DNA of 5,067 nt from an uncultured Mycoplasmatota bacterium (GTDB taxonomy: Bacteria; Bacillota_I; Bacilli_A; RF39; UBA660): NCBI GenBank assembly GCA_900553395.1, contig USDJ01000019.1, positions 1-5,067 on the forward strand. Reading direction: 5' to 3'. The notes beneath the pieces are model-generated. The model ran no database searches. It saw only the letters and a program-made list of their open reading frames with translations, and had not been told where the DNA came from. Below, piece by piece: positions 1 to 5,067 of the stretch. Each line of letters begins with the position of its first letter. Position 1 is the stretch's first letter. The position numbers and the translations under genes are program-made.

Positions 1-75
1 CATATTTTTATAAACAGGTTTTTAATTAGTGTCTACTCTAAAGGGTGCATTTCATTATTAAGAATAAGCGATTAT

Positions 76-1041
76 ATGCAGACACATAAATTACCATTTA
101 GATGTATTAATCTAAGCTTTAATATTATGCCCAGTGCATTTTATAGGGCAATAGTTAGCTATTTAAAGCAAGCTGTATTCTATGATGCATCAATTAAAAT
201 TGATTCATTTGACATATGCTTTGATGAAAATGACAAAGCATATATTAGGGTAATCGGAAATAATGGTAAGACAATGGTAAACGTAATTTGTGATTATTAT
301 AGATATCAAGGTTTGCCTGCTTCCAAGATAGTTAAAGCAAGCGAATTTGAAGAGAGTGTAAAACAAATTGATGATAGAAGTAATGCTTACTATTTAAATA
401 ACTTACCAGAAGAATTTAAAAAGAGATTTTTATCTCAAAAGTCTGGTATGGATATAACATCACTTTTAGATAAATCATTTGATACTATATTTGCATACAT
501 GAGATTTTTAGAAAATGAATATAAAAACAATATAGAAAGAATAAGTTATATAGAACACGAAGGAACTAGTAGTAATAGACATAAAACAAAAAGAAATGAT
601 CCTACTATTCCTACTATAAGAGTAAGAAAAAATGCTGAGATTCCAATTGATTTAAGAAGCAAAGTTTTAAACCAATATGGCGCCGTATATTCATTTCAAG
701 CAGAATCTGATAAAGGAACTATATATCACGCTAGACTATACAAAGTTTCTGGAAAAAGGTTCAAATTAGTTTTAGAACCAGATGAAGCTAATAAATACAC
801 AAAAGTTGTAAGTATAAATTCTGATGAAGTATCTAGAAATGAAGCAAAACTAATGGCAATTCGTACATTACAAGAAAGTAGAGATGCATTAACAAGTAGA
901 AGTGATGTCACAAGGCATCAACATACAACACCTGAGGCATATAAAGTGCTTATGGAATATTTACTAAATCAAAGTGAAGCTGCACAAAGTAAAACTTCAA
1001 GTAATAATCCGAGCTTGAAACTAAAAAATCATGTAAAATAA
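76..1041 (+). CDS. Uncharacterised protein, possibly 5'-truncated by the window edge
   Basis: I do not recognise this family. The 321-residue product (from the ATG at 76) is soluble-looking, with no clear signal peptide or membrane segment. Visible parts: a mixed N-terminal region (about 1-100) with beta-type stretches near 39-72; a helical segment (about 108-155); a basic, Ser/Thr/Pro-rich linker (about 163-186); a beta-rich block (about 187-248, with Tyr-Gly-Ala-Val-Tyr near 201-205); a helix (about 250-275); and a polar, Lys-rich tail. The start is uncertain. The ATG at 76 is preceded only by AAGAATAAG and lacks the GG core seen in the other four genes. The frame has no stop back to base 1 and no ATG, GTG or TTG before 76, so the real start may lie outside the window. 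A second in-frame ATG at 127 also lacks an RBS. The TAA at 1039-1041 runs into a hairpin terminator. The gene is convergent with the ynbB-like gene, so it is not part of that operon. Confidence 0.72.
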   Translation: MQTHKLPFRCINLSFNIMPSAFYRAIVSYLKQAVFYDASIKIDSFDICFDENDKAYIRVIGNNGKTMVNVICDYYRYQGLPASKIVKASEFEESVKQIDDRSNAYYLNNLPEEFKKRFLSQKSGMDITSLLDKSFDTIFAYMRFLENEYKNNIERISYIEHEGTSSNRHKTKRNDPTIPTIRVRKNAEIPIDLRSKVLNQYGAVYSFQAESDKGTIYHARLYKVSGKRFKLVLEPDEANKYTKVVSINSDEVSRNEAKLMAIRTLQESRDALTSRSDVTRHQHTTPEAYKVLMEYLLNQSEAAQSKTSSNNPSLKLKNHVK

Positions 1042-1068
1042 AAAGTTGATATTAATTATCAACTTTTT
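1040..1068. terminator. Bidirectional hairpin terminator shared by two convergent genes
   Basis: A perfect 12-bp inverted repeat, 1040-1051 pairing with 1057-1068, encloses a 5-nt loop (TTAAT). The left arm starts with five A and the right arm ends with five T, so the transcript has a U tract after the stem on either strand. It sits exactly where the plus gene (stop 1039-1041) and the minus gene (stop codon 1052-1054) converge. The right arm also encodes the last sense codons of the minus gene (Lys-Val-Asp-Asn). Confidence 0.82.
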
Positions 1069-2287
1069 CTATATATTCTAAGGCACTAGCTAGTCCAAGT
1101 TTACCATATTCATACGTAACTGATCCTTGTTGATAAGCTATATATGGACTTCTTATAGGAGCATCGCAAGAAAATTCAATTGAGGAACCCTGAGTAAAAG
1201 ATCCAGATGCCATTATTATTTGATCATCATATCCTGGCATTTCTGATGGATTAGGTATTGCATTTGAATCTATTGCTGATCCAGCCTGGACACCTCTGCA
1301 ATATTCTATTAATTTATTTTTATCATTAAATATTATATTTTGGACTATATCAGCTCTTTCACTATTGTATTTAGGTTCAACTAAATATCCTTTCTCTTCA
1401 AGTGCATAACTTGTTAGTATTGCAGTTTTTAACGCCGAACCGACCACACTTGGAGCATTATATAATCCTTGTAAAATTTGCCTATTCATATTCTGGGACG
1501 GTCCAACTTCCTTACCCTCTCCAGGCACATTAAGACGTTCTGCAACAAGACTAATTAATTTTCTATCACCTACAACATATGCTCCATTAGATGTAATGCC
1601 ACCACCTAAATTTTTTATAAGAGATCCAACACATATATTAGCTCCCAATTGAATTGGCTCGTATTCCGTAACAAATTCACAGTAACAATTATCAACCATG
1701 ATTATTACATCTTTATCTACTTCTCTAATCTTGCCTATAATTCTTTTTAATTTTGATATAGTTATACTTTTTCTAGTAGAATAACCTTTAGATCTTTGTA
1801 TATATACCATTTTATAATTATTATTAGATAATCTACTTAAAATCTCAGTATAATTAAAATCATCGTCAATTAAATCCACTTGCTCATATTCTATACCAAA
1901 TGACTTTAAAGAGCTAGGATTTTCCCTTATTCCAATTACTTCGTGTAAAGTATCATAGGGAAGTCCTGAAATGCATAGCATTGTATCGTGAGGTCTTAAA
2001 AGGCCAAATAAAGTAACAGTTAATGCATGTGTACCTGATATAAATTGGTTTCTAACAAGTGCATCTTCACTTTTAAATATATCCGAATATATTTTTTCTA
2101 TAACGTCTCTCCCTAAATCATTATACCCATATCCTGTTGTTGTATTAAAATGATATTCAGATAAATTTTCTTTTTTAAATGCGTCAAGAACCTTCTTACT
2201 ATTTAAAAGAACTACATTATCTATCTTATTAAACTCATCTTTTAATTTACCTTCACATTTATTTAAATAATCTATATAACTATTCAC
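1052..2287 (-). CDS. ynbB: YnbB/COG4100 family PLP-dependent enzyme (methionine gamma-lyase-like, 'aluminum resistance' family)
   Basis: This is a fold-type I PLP enzyme of 411 aa, close to the roughly 420 aa usual for the family (Pfam Met_gamma_lyase). Visible marks: the Thr-Gly-Tyr-Gly-Tyr-Asn-Asp block (51-57); the Ser-Gly-Thr-His-Ala phosphate-side loop (84-88); Asp199 in the Val-Asp-Asn strand, expected to contact the pyridine nitrogen; and Lys225 in Gly-Ser-Leu-Ile-Lys-Asn followed by three Gly, the expected Schiff-base lysine. A conserved C-terminal part (350-382) contains Met-Pro-Gly-Tyr-Asp-Asp and Ser-Phe-Thr-Gln-Gly. Database names (aluminum resistance, methionine gamma-lyase) come from homology; the reaction is not established here. 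B. subtilis YnbB has, as I recall, been tied to EF-P 5-aminopentanol modification, and the SDR partner fits that role. The start is a GTG (2285-2287) with GGAGG 6 nt upstream. It overlaps the SDR gene by 8 nt, so coupled translation is likely. The 3' end lies in the shared terminator. The family call is strong; the substrate is open. Confidence 0.93.
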   Translation of the reverse strand: MNSYIDYLNKCEGKLKDEFNKIDNVVLLNSKKVLDAFKKENLSEYHFNTTTGYGYNDLGRDVIEKIYSDIFKSEDALVRNQFISGTHALTVTLFGLLRPHDTMLCISGLPYDTLHEVIGIRENPSSLKSFGIEYEQVDLIDDDFNYTEILSRLSNNNYKMVYIQRSKGYSTRKSITISKLKRIIGKIREVDKDVIIMVDNCYCEFVTEYEPIQLGANICVGSLIKNLGGGITSNGAYVVGDRKLISLVAERLNVPGEGKEVGPSQNMNRQILQGLYNAPSVVGSALKTAILTSYALEEKGYLVEPKYNSERADIVQNIIFNDKNKLIEYCRGVQAGSAIDSNAIPNPSEMPGYDDQIIMASGSFTQGSSIEFSCDAPIRSPYIAYQQGSVTYEYGKLGLASALEYIEKVDN

Positions 2288-2993
2288 ATTTATCCTCCAT
2301 AACTATAATACTTCCACTAGAAGCATCTGACTCTATTAACTGTATAACTTTTTTGGCTACTGCTTTTGGATCAATTAATTTTCTTTGACCTATCCTATCC
2401 ATTTCTTCTTTTAGATAGTCTGGATTCATCTCTTTAATACTTTCTGTATCTACCCAATTTGGGCATATTGCATAAACTTTTGTATTTTCTAGTTCTAATG
2501 AAAGAGACTTGGTTAAATTAATTAAACCAGCCTTACTTGCAGAATAATCCATACTTAATTTACTATAGGTATTTATTCCGTCAGTCGATGATATATTTAT
2601 AATAGTGCCACCTAATATAATATCATATAAATTTTGTACAACTAAAAAAGGCGCTAATAAATTTACTTTTAATATTTTTAGAAAATCTTTACTTGTTTTT
2701 TCAAGAAAAGGTGCATCACTTACATATGCTGCATTATTTACAAGTACATCAATAAATTTATACTTACTTTTCATTATATCACAAAATTTTTTTATTTCAG
2801 ATTCTTCATTTAAATCTAATTTGTAATAATCAAATTTTACTCCTATAAGTTCTATTCTATTTTTTAAATTTTCTATTTCGCTCTTGCTAGTTAGATAAGT
2901 ACCAATAATATTATATCCATCTCGTGCTAACTCTAAAGCAATTTCTCTTCCTATACCTTTAGCACAACCAGTTATAATTGCAACTTTACGCAT
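2280..2993 (-). CDS. Short-chain dehydrogenase/reductase (SDR), candidate YmfI-like EF-P 5-aminopentanone reductase
   Basis: This is a classical SDR of 237 aa, the usual single-domain length, predicted to be cytosolic and to reduce a carbonyl with NAD(P)H. The Rossmann glycine motif TGxxxGIG is at 8-15, followed by Asp60 in strand 3 (Leu-Asp-Leu), Asn-Asn-Ala-Ala at 86-89 and Asn111. The catalytic set is Ser136 (in Ser-Ser-Thr-Asp-Gly), Tyr150 and Lys154 (YxxxK, Tyr-Ser-Ala-Ser-Lys). After the active site comes Pro-Asn-Trp-Val-Asp-Thr (178-183), where FabG proteins usually have Pro-Gly. The ATG at 2993 is preceded at 4 nt by a weak GGTGA. The stop (2280-2282) lies 8 nt inside the next gene, the ynbB-like enzyme, so the two are one operon. 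Generic annotation would call it a FabG-like 3-oxoacyl-ACP reductase, but no fatty-acid gene is nearby. The ynbB partner points instead to the YmfI role, reducing the ketone on modified EF-P. The SDR fold is certain; the substrate is inferred. Confidence 0.92.
   Translation of the reverse strand: MRKVAIITGCAKGIGREIALELARDGYNIIGTYLTSKSEIENLKNRIELIGVKFDYYKLDLNEESEIKKFCDIMKSKYKFIDVLVNNAAYVSDAPFLEKTSKDFLKILKVNLLAPFLVVQNLYDIILGGTIINISSTDGINTYSKLSMDYSASKAGLINLTKSLSLELENTKVYAICPNWVDTESIKEMNPDYLKEEMDRIGQRKLIDPKAVAKKVIQLIESDASSGSIIVMEDKCE
2294..2298 (-). promoter_or_regulatory. Shine-Dalgarno that fixes the GTG start of the ynbB-like gene
   Basis: GGAGG on the minus strand lies 6 nt before the GTG at 2285-2287 and inside the last codons of the SDR gene (Met-Glu-Asp-Lys-Cys-Glu-stop). 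It makes this GTG the start of choice and implies translational coupling between the two genes. Confidence 0.85.
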
Positions 2994-2997
2994 AAAA

Positions 2998-3002
2998 TCA
3001 CC
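2998..3002 (-). promoter_or_regulatory. Weak Shine-Dalgarno of the SDR gene
   Basis: GGTGA on the minus strand ends 4 nt before the ATG at 2993. It is clearly weaker than the AGGAGG sites of the right-hand operon. If the promoter at 3009-3017 is used, it sits at the very 5' end of the mRNA. Confidence 0.5.
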
Positions 3003-3008
3003 ATAAAC

Positions 3009-3017
3009 ATTATATCA
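3009..3017 (-). promoter_or_regulatory. Predicted TG-extended -10 promoter for the SDR-ynbB operon
   Basis: The minus strand reads TGATATAAT, a consensus TATAAT (3009-3014) with the TG extension. Seventeen nt further upstream, at 3032-3037, is TTTCCT, only 3 of 6 matches to TTGACA; an extended -10 can work with a weak -35. Predicted initiation is near 3002-3004, giving a leader of only about 9-11 nt before the ATG. The promoter lies directly behind the terminator of the upstream operon, the expected place for an independent start. Chance matches are possible in such AT-rich DNA. Confidence 0.55.
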
Positions 3018-3023
3018 GATAAT

Positions 3024-3047
3024 AAAAAAAAAGGAAATTATTTTCCT
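3024..3047 (-). terminator. Rho-independent terminator of the NlpC/P60 operon
   Basis: On the minus strand the stem AGGAAA (from 3047) pairs with TTTCCT (to 3032) around a 4-nt loop (ATAA), followed directly by a T run (nine A on the plus strand, 3024-3032). The stem is only 6 bp, but the U tract is long and the hairpin begins 3 nt after the TAA of the peptidase gene (3051-3053). Confidence 0.78.
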
Positions 3048-3050
3048 AAA

Positions 3051-4535
3051 TTACAAATTAACTGTTGGTGCTGGACCATCATCAATTCTTTCATTATATG
3101 CGCCTTCCATACTTATTCCATAGTAGCCCATATTAGCAAGTTGTTCTACTGTATATTCAGTAAATATTGCTCCGCCAGAATTCGTTCCGCCATACTTATT
3201 TGTTGTAGATTCAGCACATGCCACATAAGTTACGCCATCTCTTTCATACGTATTTAAAACCATCATGACGTGTCCACCATCTATTCTAGCCAAAATGTCT
3301 CCTGCACTAGTTTCACTTATTTTAGATTGGTTTGCTCCACTTATCATTGCATTACCAGAACCATAATGACTAATATCTATTCCAGCAGCTCTCATAGCCC
3401 ACATAGCAAATCCTGAACAATCATATCCATTAACATTTCTCAAAGTACTTATGCCTGTTGCAGAAACTGTAGCACCTAAATCAGGGTTAATCTTACCCAT
3501 ATCGCAAAGTCCAGTTCCTTCGTCTCCACCTAAGTGTCCACCACCTAAATAGTATGGAATATAAACACCTAGTTCTTTTAATCCACTTATAAGGGTCGTT
3601 GCTGCTGCTGCAACTGCCTTACCAGTACCCTTACCATTAACTTCAACTGCCGCTTCTACCATTCTATTTAATACCGCAATTTCTTCCTCAGTAAGAGTTG
3701 TTCTACCACCAGCTTCACCCATTCTAGCACAATCTGAAAAATCAAAGAAACCTGATGATTCTAACTCCTCAATTGTCATATTACCATTTAAAGCCATGCT
3801 ATCTAACGATCCAACTTTTTTACCATCTAAATATACATCGCATTTAGTTACAATCTCTCTGGATTTATAAACTTCTTGCTTAATATATAATAGAGTTCCA
3901 TCTGATTCAGAATATCCATATTTATCTTTGCCAATTATACGTCCATTTTCAGAATATCTTTTAATTGTATCTATCTTTCCACAATTATATGTTGTTTCCT
4001 TTACTTTATTACCATTACTGTATGATACTGAAGAAGAAAGCCTTCCATTTGAATCTCTATGCGTTTCATTATTAATTTGTGCGCCATTTTGAGTATAACT
4101 ATATGAATATGTAGTACCGTCCTTACATACTACAGTCATGTGGTTAACATTTGCTTTTACATCTTTTATATCATTAGCATCAAGCCCTAAGCTTTTAGCT
4201 ATAGTACCATACTTTTCTTCACTTCCAGTTAACTTTGATGAATTTCTTATCTTATTCATAAGCTCTTGTTCTTTTTTATATGCTGATGACTCTATATTAG
4301 AAACCATTTCAATCTTTTCATGCATCCTACTAGATATATCATTTATAGTATCTCTCGCACTAGAGATTTTAGAAATCGCATCAGAAACACTTGCTCTATC
4401 AGAAAAATTGCCTGGCAAATTAGCTTCCGCACTTTGACAAGCACTACTAGCGTCCATAAGATTTGTCATTATATTAGCTAGCTTAGGTAATGCTGTATCA
4501 ACTATCCTATCTATATCGATTTTTAGTTCACTCAT
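3051..4535 (-). CDS. Putative type VII-exported cell-wall hydrolase: WXG/LXG-like helical N-terminus plus C-terminal NlpC/P60-like Cys peptidase
   Basis: This is a 494-aa modular protein. Residues 1-100 are helical, with a break at Leu-Pro-Gly-Asn-Phe (40-44), a helix-turn-helix layout like WXG100/YwqI-type secreted proteins but without a Trp-x-Gly. Residues about 130-240 are a beta-rich stretch of loosely repeated Tyr-Ser-x-Gly/Asp-Gly units, like wall-binding or YD-type repeats. Residues about 283-335 hold helices and a Pro-Tyr-Tyr-Leu followed by three Gly and His. The catalytic part is about 365-475: Cys373 in Tyr-Asp-Cys-Ser-Gly-Phe, Gly-Asp-Ile-Leu at 412-415, His422 in Gly-His-Val-Met-Met-Val, and Glu442 as a plausible third residue where NlpC/P60 often has His. 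The predicted activity is peptide cleavage in peptidoglycan. There is no Sec signal peptide or anchor, so export would need the N-terminal domain. AGGAGGG lies 4 nt before the ATG. The gene follows the YwqH-like small gene by 12 nt and ends in its own terminator. The peptidase fold is well supported; type VII export is inference. Confidence 0.88.
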   Translation of the reverse strand: MSELKIDIDRIVDTALPKLANIMTNLMDASSACQSAEANLPGNFSDRASVSDAISKISSARDTINDISSRMHEKIEMVSNIESSAYKKEQELMNKIRNSSKLTGSEEKYGTIAKSLGLDANDIKDVKANVNHMTVVCKDGTTYSYSYTQNGAQINNETHRDSNGRLSSSVSYSNGNKVKETTYNCGKIDTIKRYSENGRIIGKDKYGYSESDGTLLYIKQEVYKSREIVTKCDVYLDGKKVGSLDSMALNGNMTIEELESSGFFDFSDCARMGEAGGRTTLTEEEIAVLNRMVEAAVEVNGKGTGKAVAAAATTLISGLKELGVYIPYYLGGGHLGGDEGTGLCDMGKINPDLGATVSATGISTLRNVNGYDCSGFAMWAMRAAGIDISHYGSGNAMISGANQSKISETSAGDILARIDGGHVMMVLNTYERDGVTYVACAESTTNKYGGTNSGGAIFTEYTVEQLANMGYYGISMEGAYNERIDDGPAPTVNL

Positions 4536-4539
4536 CTTA

Positions 4540-4546
4540 CCCTCCT
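4540..4546 (-). promoter_or_regulatory. Strong Shine-Dalgarno of the peptidase gene
   Basis: AGGAGGG on the minus strand ends 4 nt before the ATG at 4535. It fills most of the 12-nt gap after the upstream gene's stop, so the two genes are read from one message and the second is translated efficiently on its own site. Confidence 0.85.
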
Positions 4547-4547
4547 A

Positions 4548-5003
4548 TTATAATGAATAATATTGATTCTGAAGAGACTTAATCCTTGAATCAATATTTC
4601 CTATTTCTGTTGATAATGTTTTTTGATGTCCTTTTATATTTGGTAAAACTGAGGCACTTAGTTTATTTTTAACATTATTTATATTGTTATACTGTTCCTC
4701 TAACTCACCACTAAAACCAGAGCCAGATCCTATATTAAAGCTTGTTTTTACATCATATTTTACCAAACGCAAATCAGAATCTAATTTATTTAGACTGTCT
4801 ATTGCATGACTTATATCTCCAGATGCTTTACTATATTTATCAAATTCTTCTTGTTTATCTTTTTTTTCAGCTTGCAATGCTTGAATCTGAGAATATAATT
4901 GATTTTTTTGATATGAATTTGAGCTAGTTTTATTCTTATTACTAGAATTATTTCCTGAATTTCTGTTAGAACCAGTGCCTGTATCCCAACTTGGTTTTGG
5001 CAT
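4548..5003 (-). CDS. Small coiled-coil protein resembling YwqH-like/DUF5082 partners of LXG type VII effectors
   Basis: The product is 151 aa from the chosen ATG at 5003. It opens with Met-Pro-Lys-Pro-Ser-Trp, then a low-complexity Asn/Ser/Lys tract (about 7-31). A long charged helix follows (about 31-88, Gln/Lys/Glu-rich with heptad-like Leu), then a Gly/Ser-rich loop with Phe-Ser-Gly-Glu (97-100), then a second helix (about 101-149). This helix-loop-helix layout, length and place directly upstream of a gene with a helical export-type N-terminus match the small YwqH-like proteins (DUF5082) that accompany LXG effectors. The match rests on layout, not on a diagnostic motif. No signal peptide is visible. 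An in-frame ATG 18 nt upstream (5021) is rejected because the AGGAGGG ribosome site (5009-5015) lies between the two ATGs, 5 nt before 5003. The gene is first of the operon as far as the window shows; other genes may lie beyond the right edge. Its role as chaperone or co-secreted partner is inferred. Confidence 0.8.
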   Translation of the reverse strand: MPKPSWDTGTGSNRNSGNNSSNKNKTSSNSYQKNQLYSQIQALQAEKKDKQEEFDKYSKASGDISHAIDSLNKLDSDLRLVKYDVKTSFNIGSGSGFSGELEEQYNNINNVKNKLSASVLPNIKGHQKTLSTEIGNIDSRIKSLQNQYYSL

Positions 5004-5008
5004 ATTTT

Positions 5009-5015
5009 CCCTCCT
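5009..5015 (-). promoter_or_regulatory. Shine-Dalgarno that fixes the start at 5003
   Basis: AGGAGGG on the minus strand ends 5 nt before the ATG at 5001-5003. It lies downstream of the alternative ATG at 5019-5021, which has no comparable site in front of it. The shorter product is therefore preferred. Confidence 0.85.
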
Positions 5016-5019
5016 ATTC

Positions 5020-5055
5020 ATAAATAAAAGTTAAAACATTTTAACTCTTATTTAT
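5020..5055 (-). repeat. 17-bp near-perfect inverted repeat upstream of the right-hand operon
   Basis: The arms 5020-5036 and 5039-5055 are complementary at 16 of 17 positions around a 2-nt centre (5037-5038). In a minus-strand transcript the one imperfect pair becomes G-U, whereas on the plus strand it is an A-C mismatch, so RNA pairing is better in the direction of the operon. The repeat ends 4 nt from the Shine-Dalgarno. It may be a terminator of a gene beyond the right edge, a leader hairpin, or an operator dyad. TAAAAT at 5038-5043 (minus) is a possible -10 with only a poor -35. Confidence 0.6.
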
Positions 5056-5067
5056 AAATGTCTTATT

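Noticed and set aside
726..911. 61-codon minus-strand open frame
   Set aside because: It lies wholly opposite the larger plus-strand gene, with no ribosome site or recognisable product; a shadow frame.
2605..2826. 73-codon plus-strand open frame
   Set aside because: It is antisense to the SDR gene, whose motifs are intact across the region.
2280..2993. Fatty-acid synthesis FabG
   Set aside because: The SDR motifs fit, but no acyl-carrier or fab gene is adjacent, the usual Pro-Gly after the active site is Pro-Asn, and the partner gene is ynbB-like.
4138..4437. 99-codon plus-strand open frame with hydrophobic stretches
   Set aside because: It is antisense to the helical N-terminus of the peptidase gene. 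Its Leu/Ser-rich hydrophobic look is the usual reverse complement of charged helical coding sequence.
3051..4535. Polymorphic toxin with immunity gene
   Set aside because: The C-terminus is an NlpC/P60-like hydrolase and the transcript ends in a terminator straight after it, with no small immunity-type gene following.
4742..4927. 61-codon plus-strand open frame
   Set aside because: It is the shadow of the coiled-coil gene, with no ribosome site.
5004..5021. In-frame ATG at 5021 as the start of the small coiled-coil protein
   Set aside because: The AGGAGGG site lies downstream of it and ideally before the ATG at 5003; the six extra residues are the translation of the ribosome site.
1..5067. 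Alternative genetic code (TGA as Trp), suggested by AT-richness and the absence of TGA stops
   Set aside because: The Trp codons checked in three genes (SDR, peptidase, coiled-coil protein) are TGG and no reading frame needs TGA readthrough; five stops are too few for the absence of TGA to mean anything.

Overview
This AT-rich window comes from a low-GC Gram-positive (Firmicutes-type) bacterium. The evidence is strong AGGAGG-type ribosome binding sites, short U-tailed terminators, Asn/Lys/Ile/Ser-rich proteins, and gene families typical of Bacilli and Clostridia: a YnbB-type PLP enzyme and a YwqH-like small protein next to a cell-wall peptidase. The few Trp codons I checked are TGG and all five stops are TAA or TAG, so the standard bacterial code fits. 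An uncultured gut or Mollicutes-related Bacilli lineage is possible but not provable from this sequence.

Layout, left to right: (1) A plus-strand gene of unknown function ends at 1041. Its frame is open to the left edge and its first ATG (76) has no Shine-Dalgarno, so it may be 5'-truncated by the window. (2) A 12-bp AT-rich hairpin (1040-1068) overlaps the stop codons of the two convergent genes and can serve as a terminator in both directions. (3) On the minus strand, a short-chain dehydrogenase (2280-2993) and a YnbB/COG4100 PLP enzyme (1052-2287) form a tight operon. They overlap by 8 nt, and the second gene's GTG start has its Shine-Dalgarno inside the first gene. (4) The 57-nt gap 2994-3050 holds the terminator of the upstream operon and, merged with it, a TG-extended -10 promoter for the SDR-ynbB pair. 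(5) A second minus-strand operon reads from the right edge: a 151-aa Asn/Ser-rich coiled-coil protein resembling the small YwqH-like partners of LXG type VII effectors (4548-5003), then 12 nt later a 494-aa protein with a helical WXG/LXG-like N-terminus, a beta-rich middle and a C-terminal NlpC/P60-like Cys peptidase (3051-4535). A near-perfect 17-bp inverted repeat lies just upstream of this operon.

How the genes may work together: the SDR and YnbB families each have a B. subtilis member (YmfI, YnbB) tied to the 5-aminopentanol modification of elongation factor P. Finding them as one translationally coupled unit makes EF-P modification the leading hypothesis for that operon. The right-hand operon looks like a small export-partner protein plus a secreted cell-wall hydrolase, with no signal peptide on either, which suggests a type VII-like route. 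No tRNA, rRNA, CRISPR array or transposon was seen, and no gene-free stretch exceeds about 75 nt.
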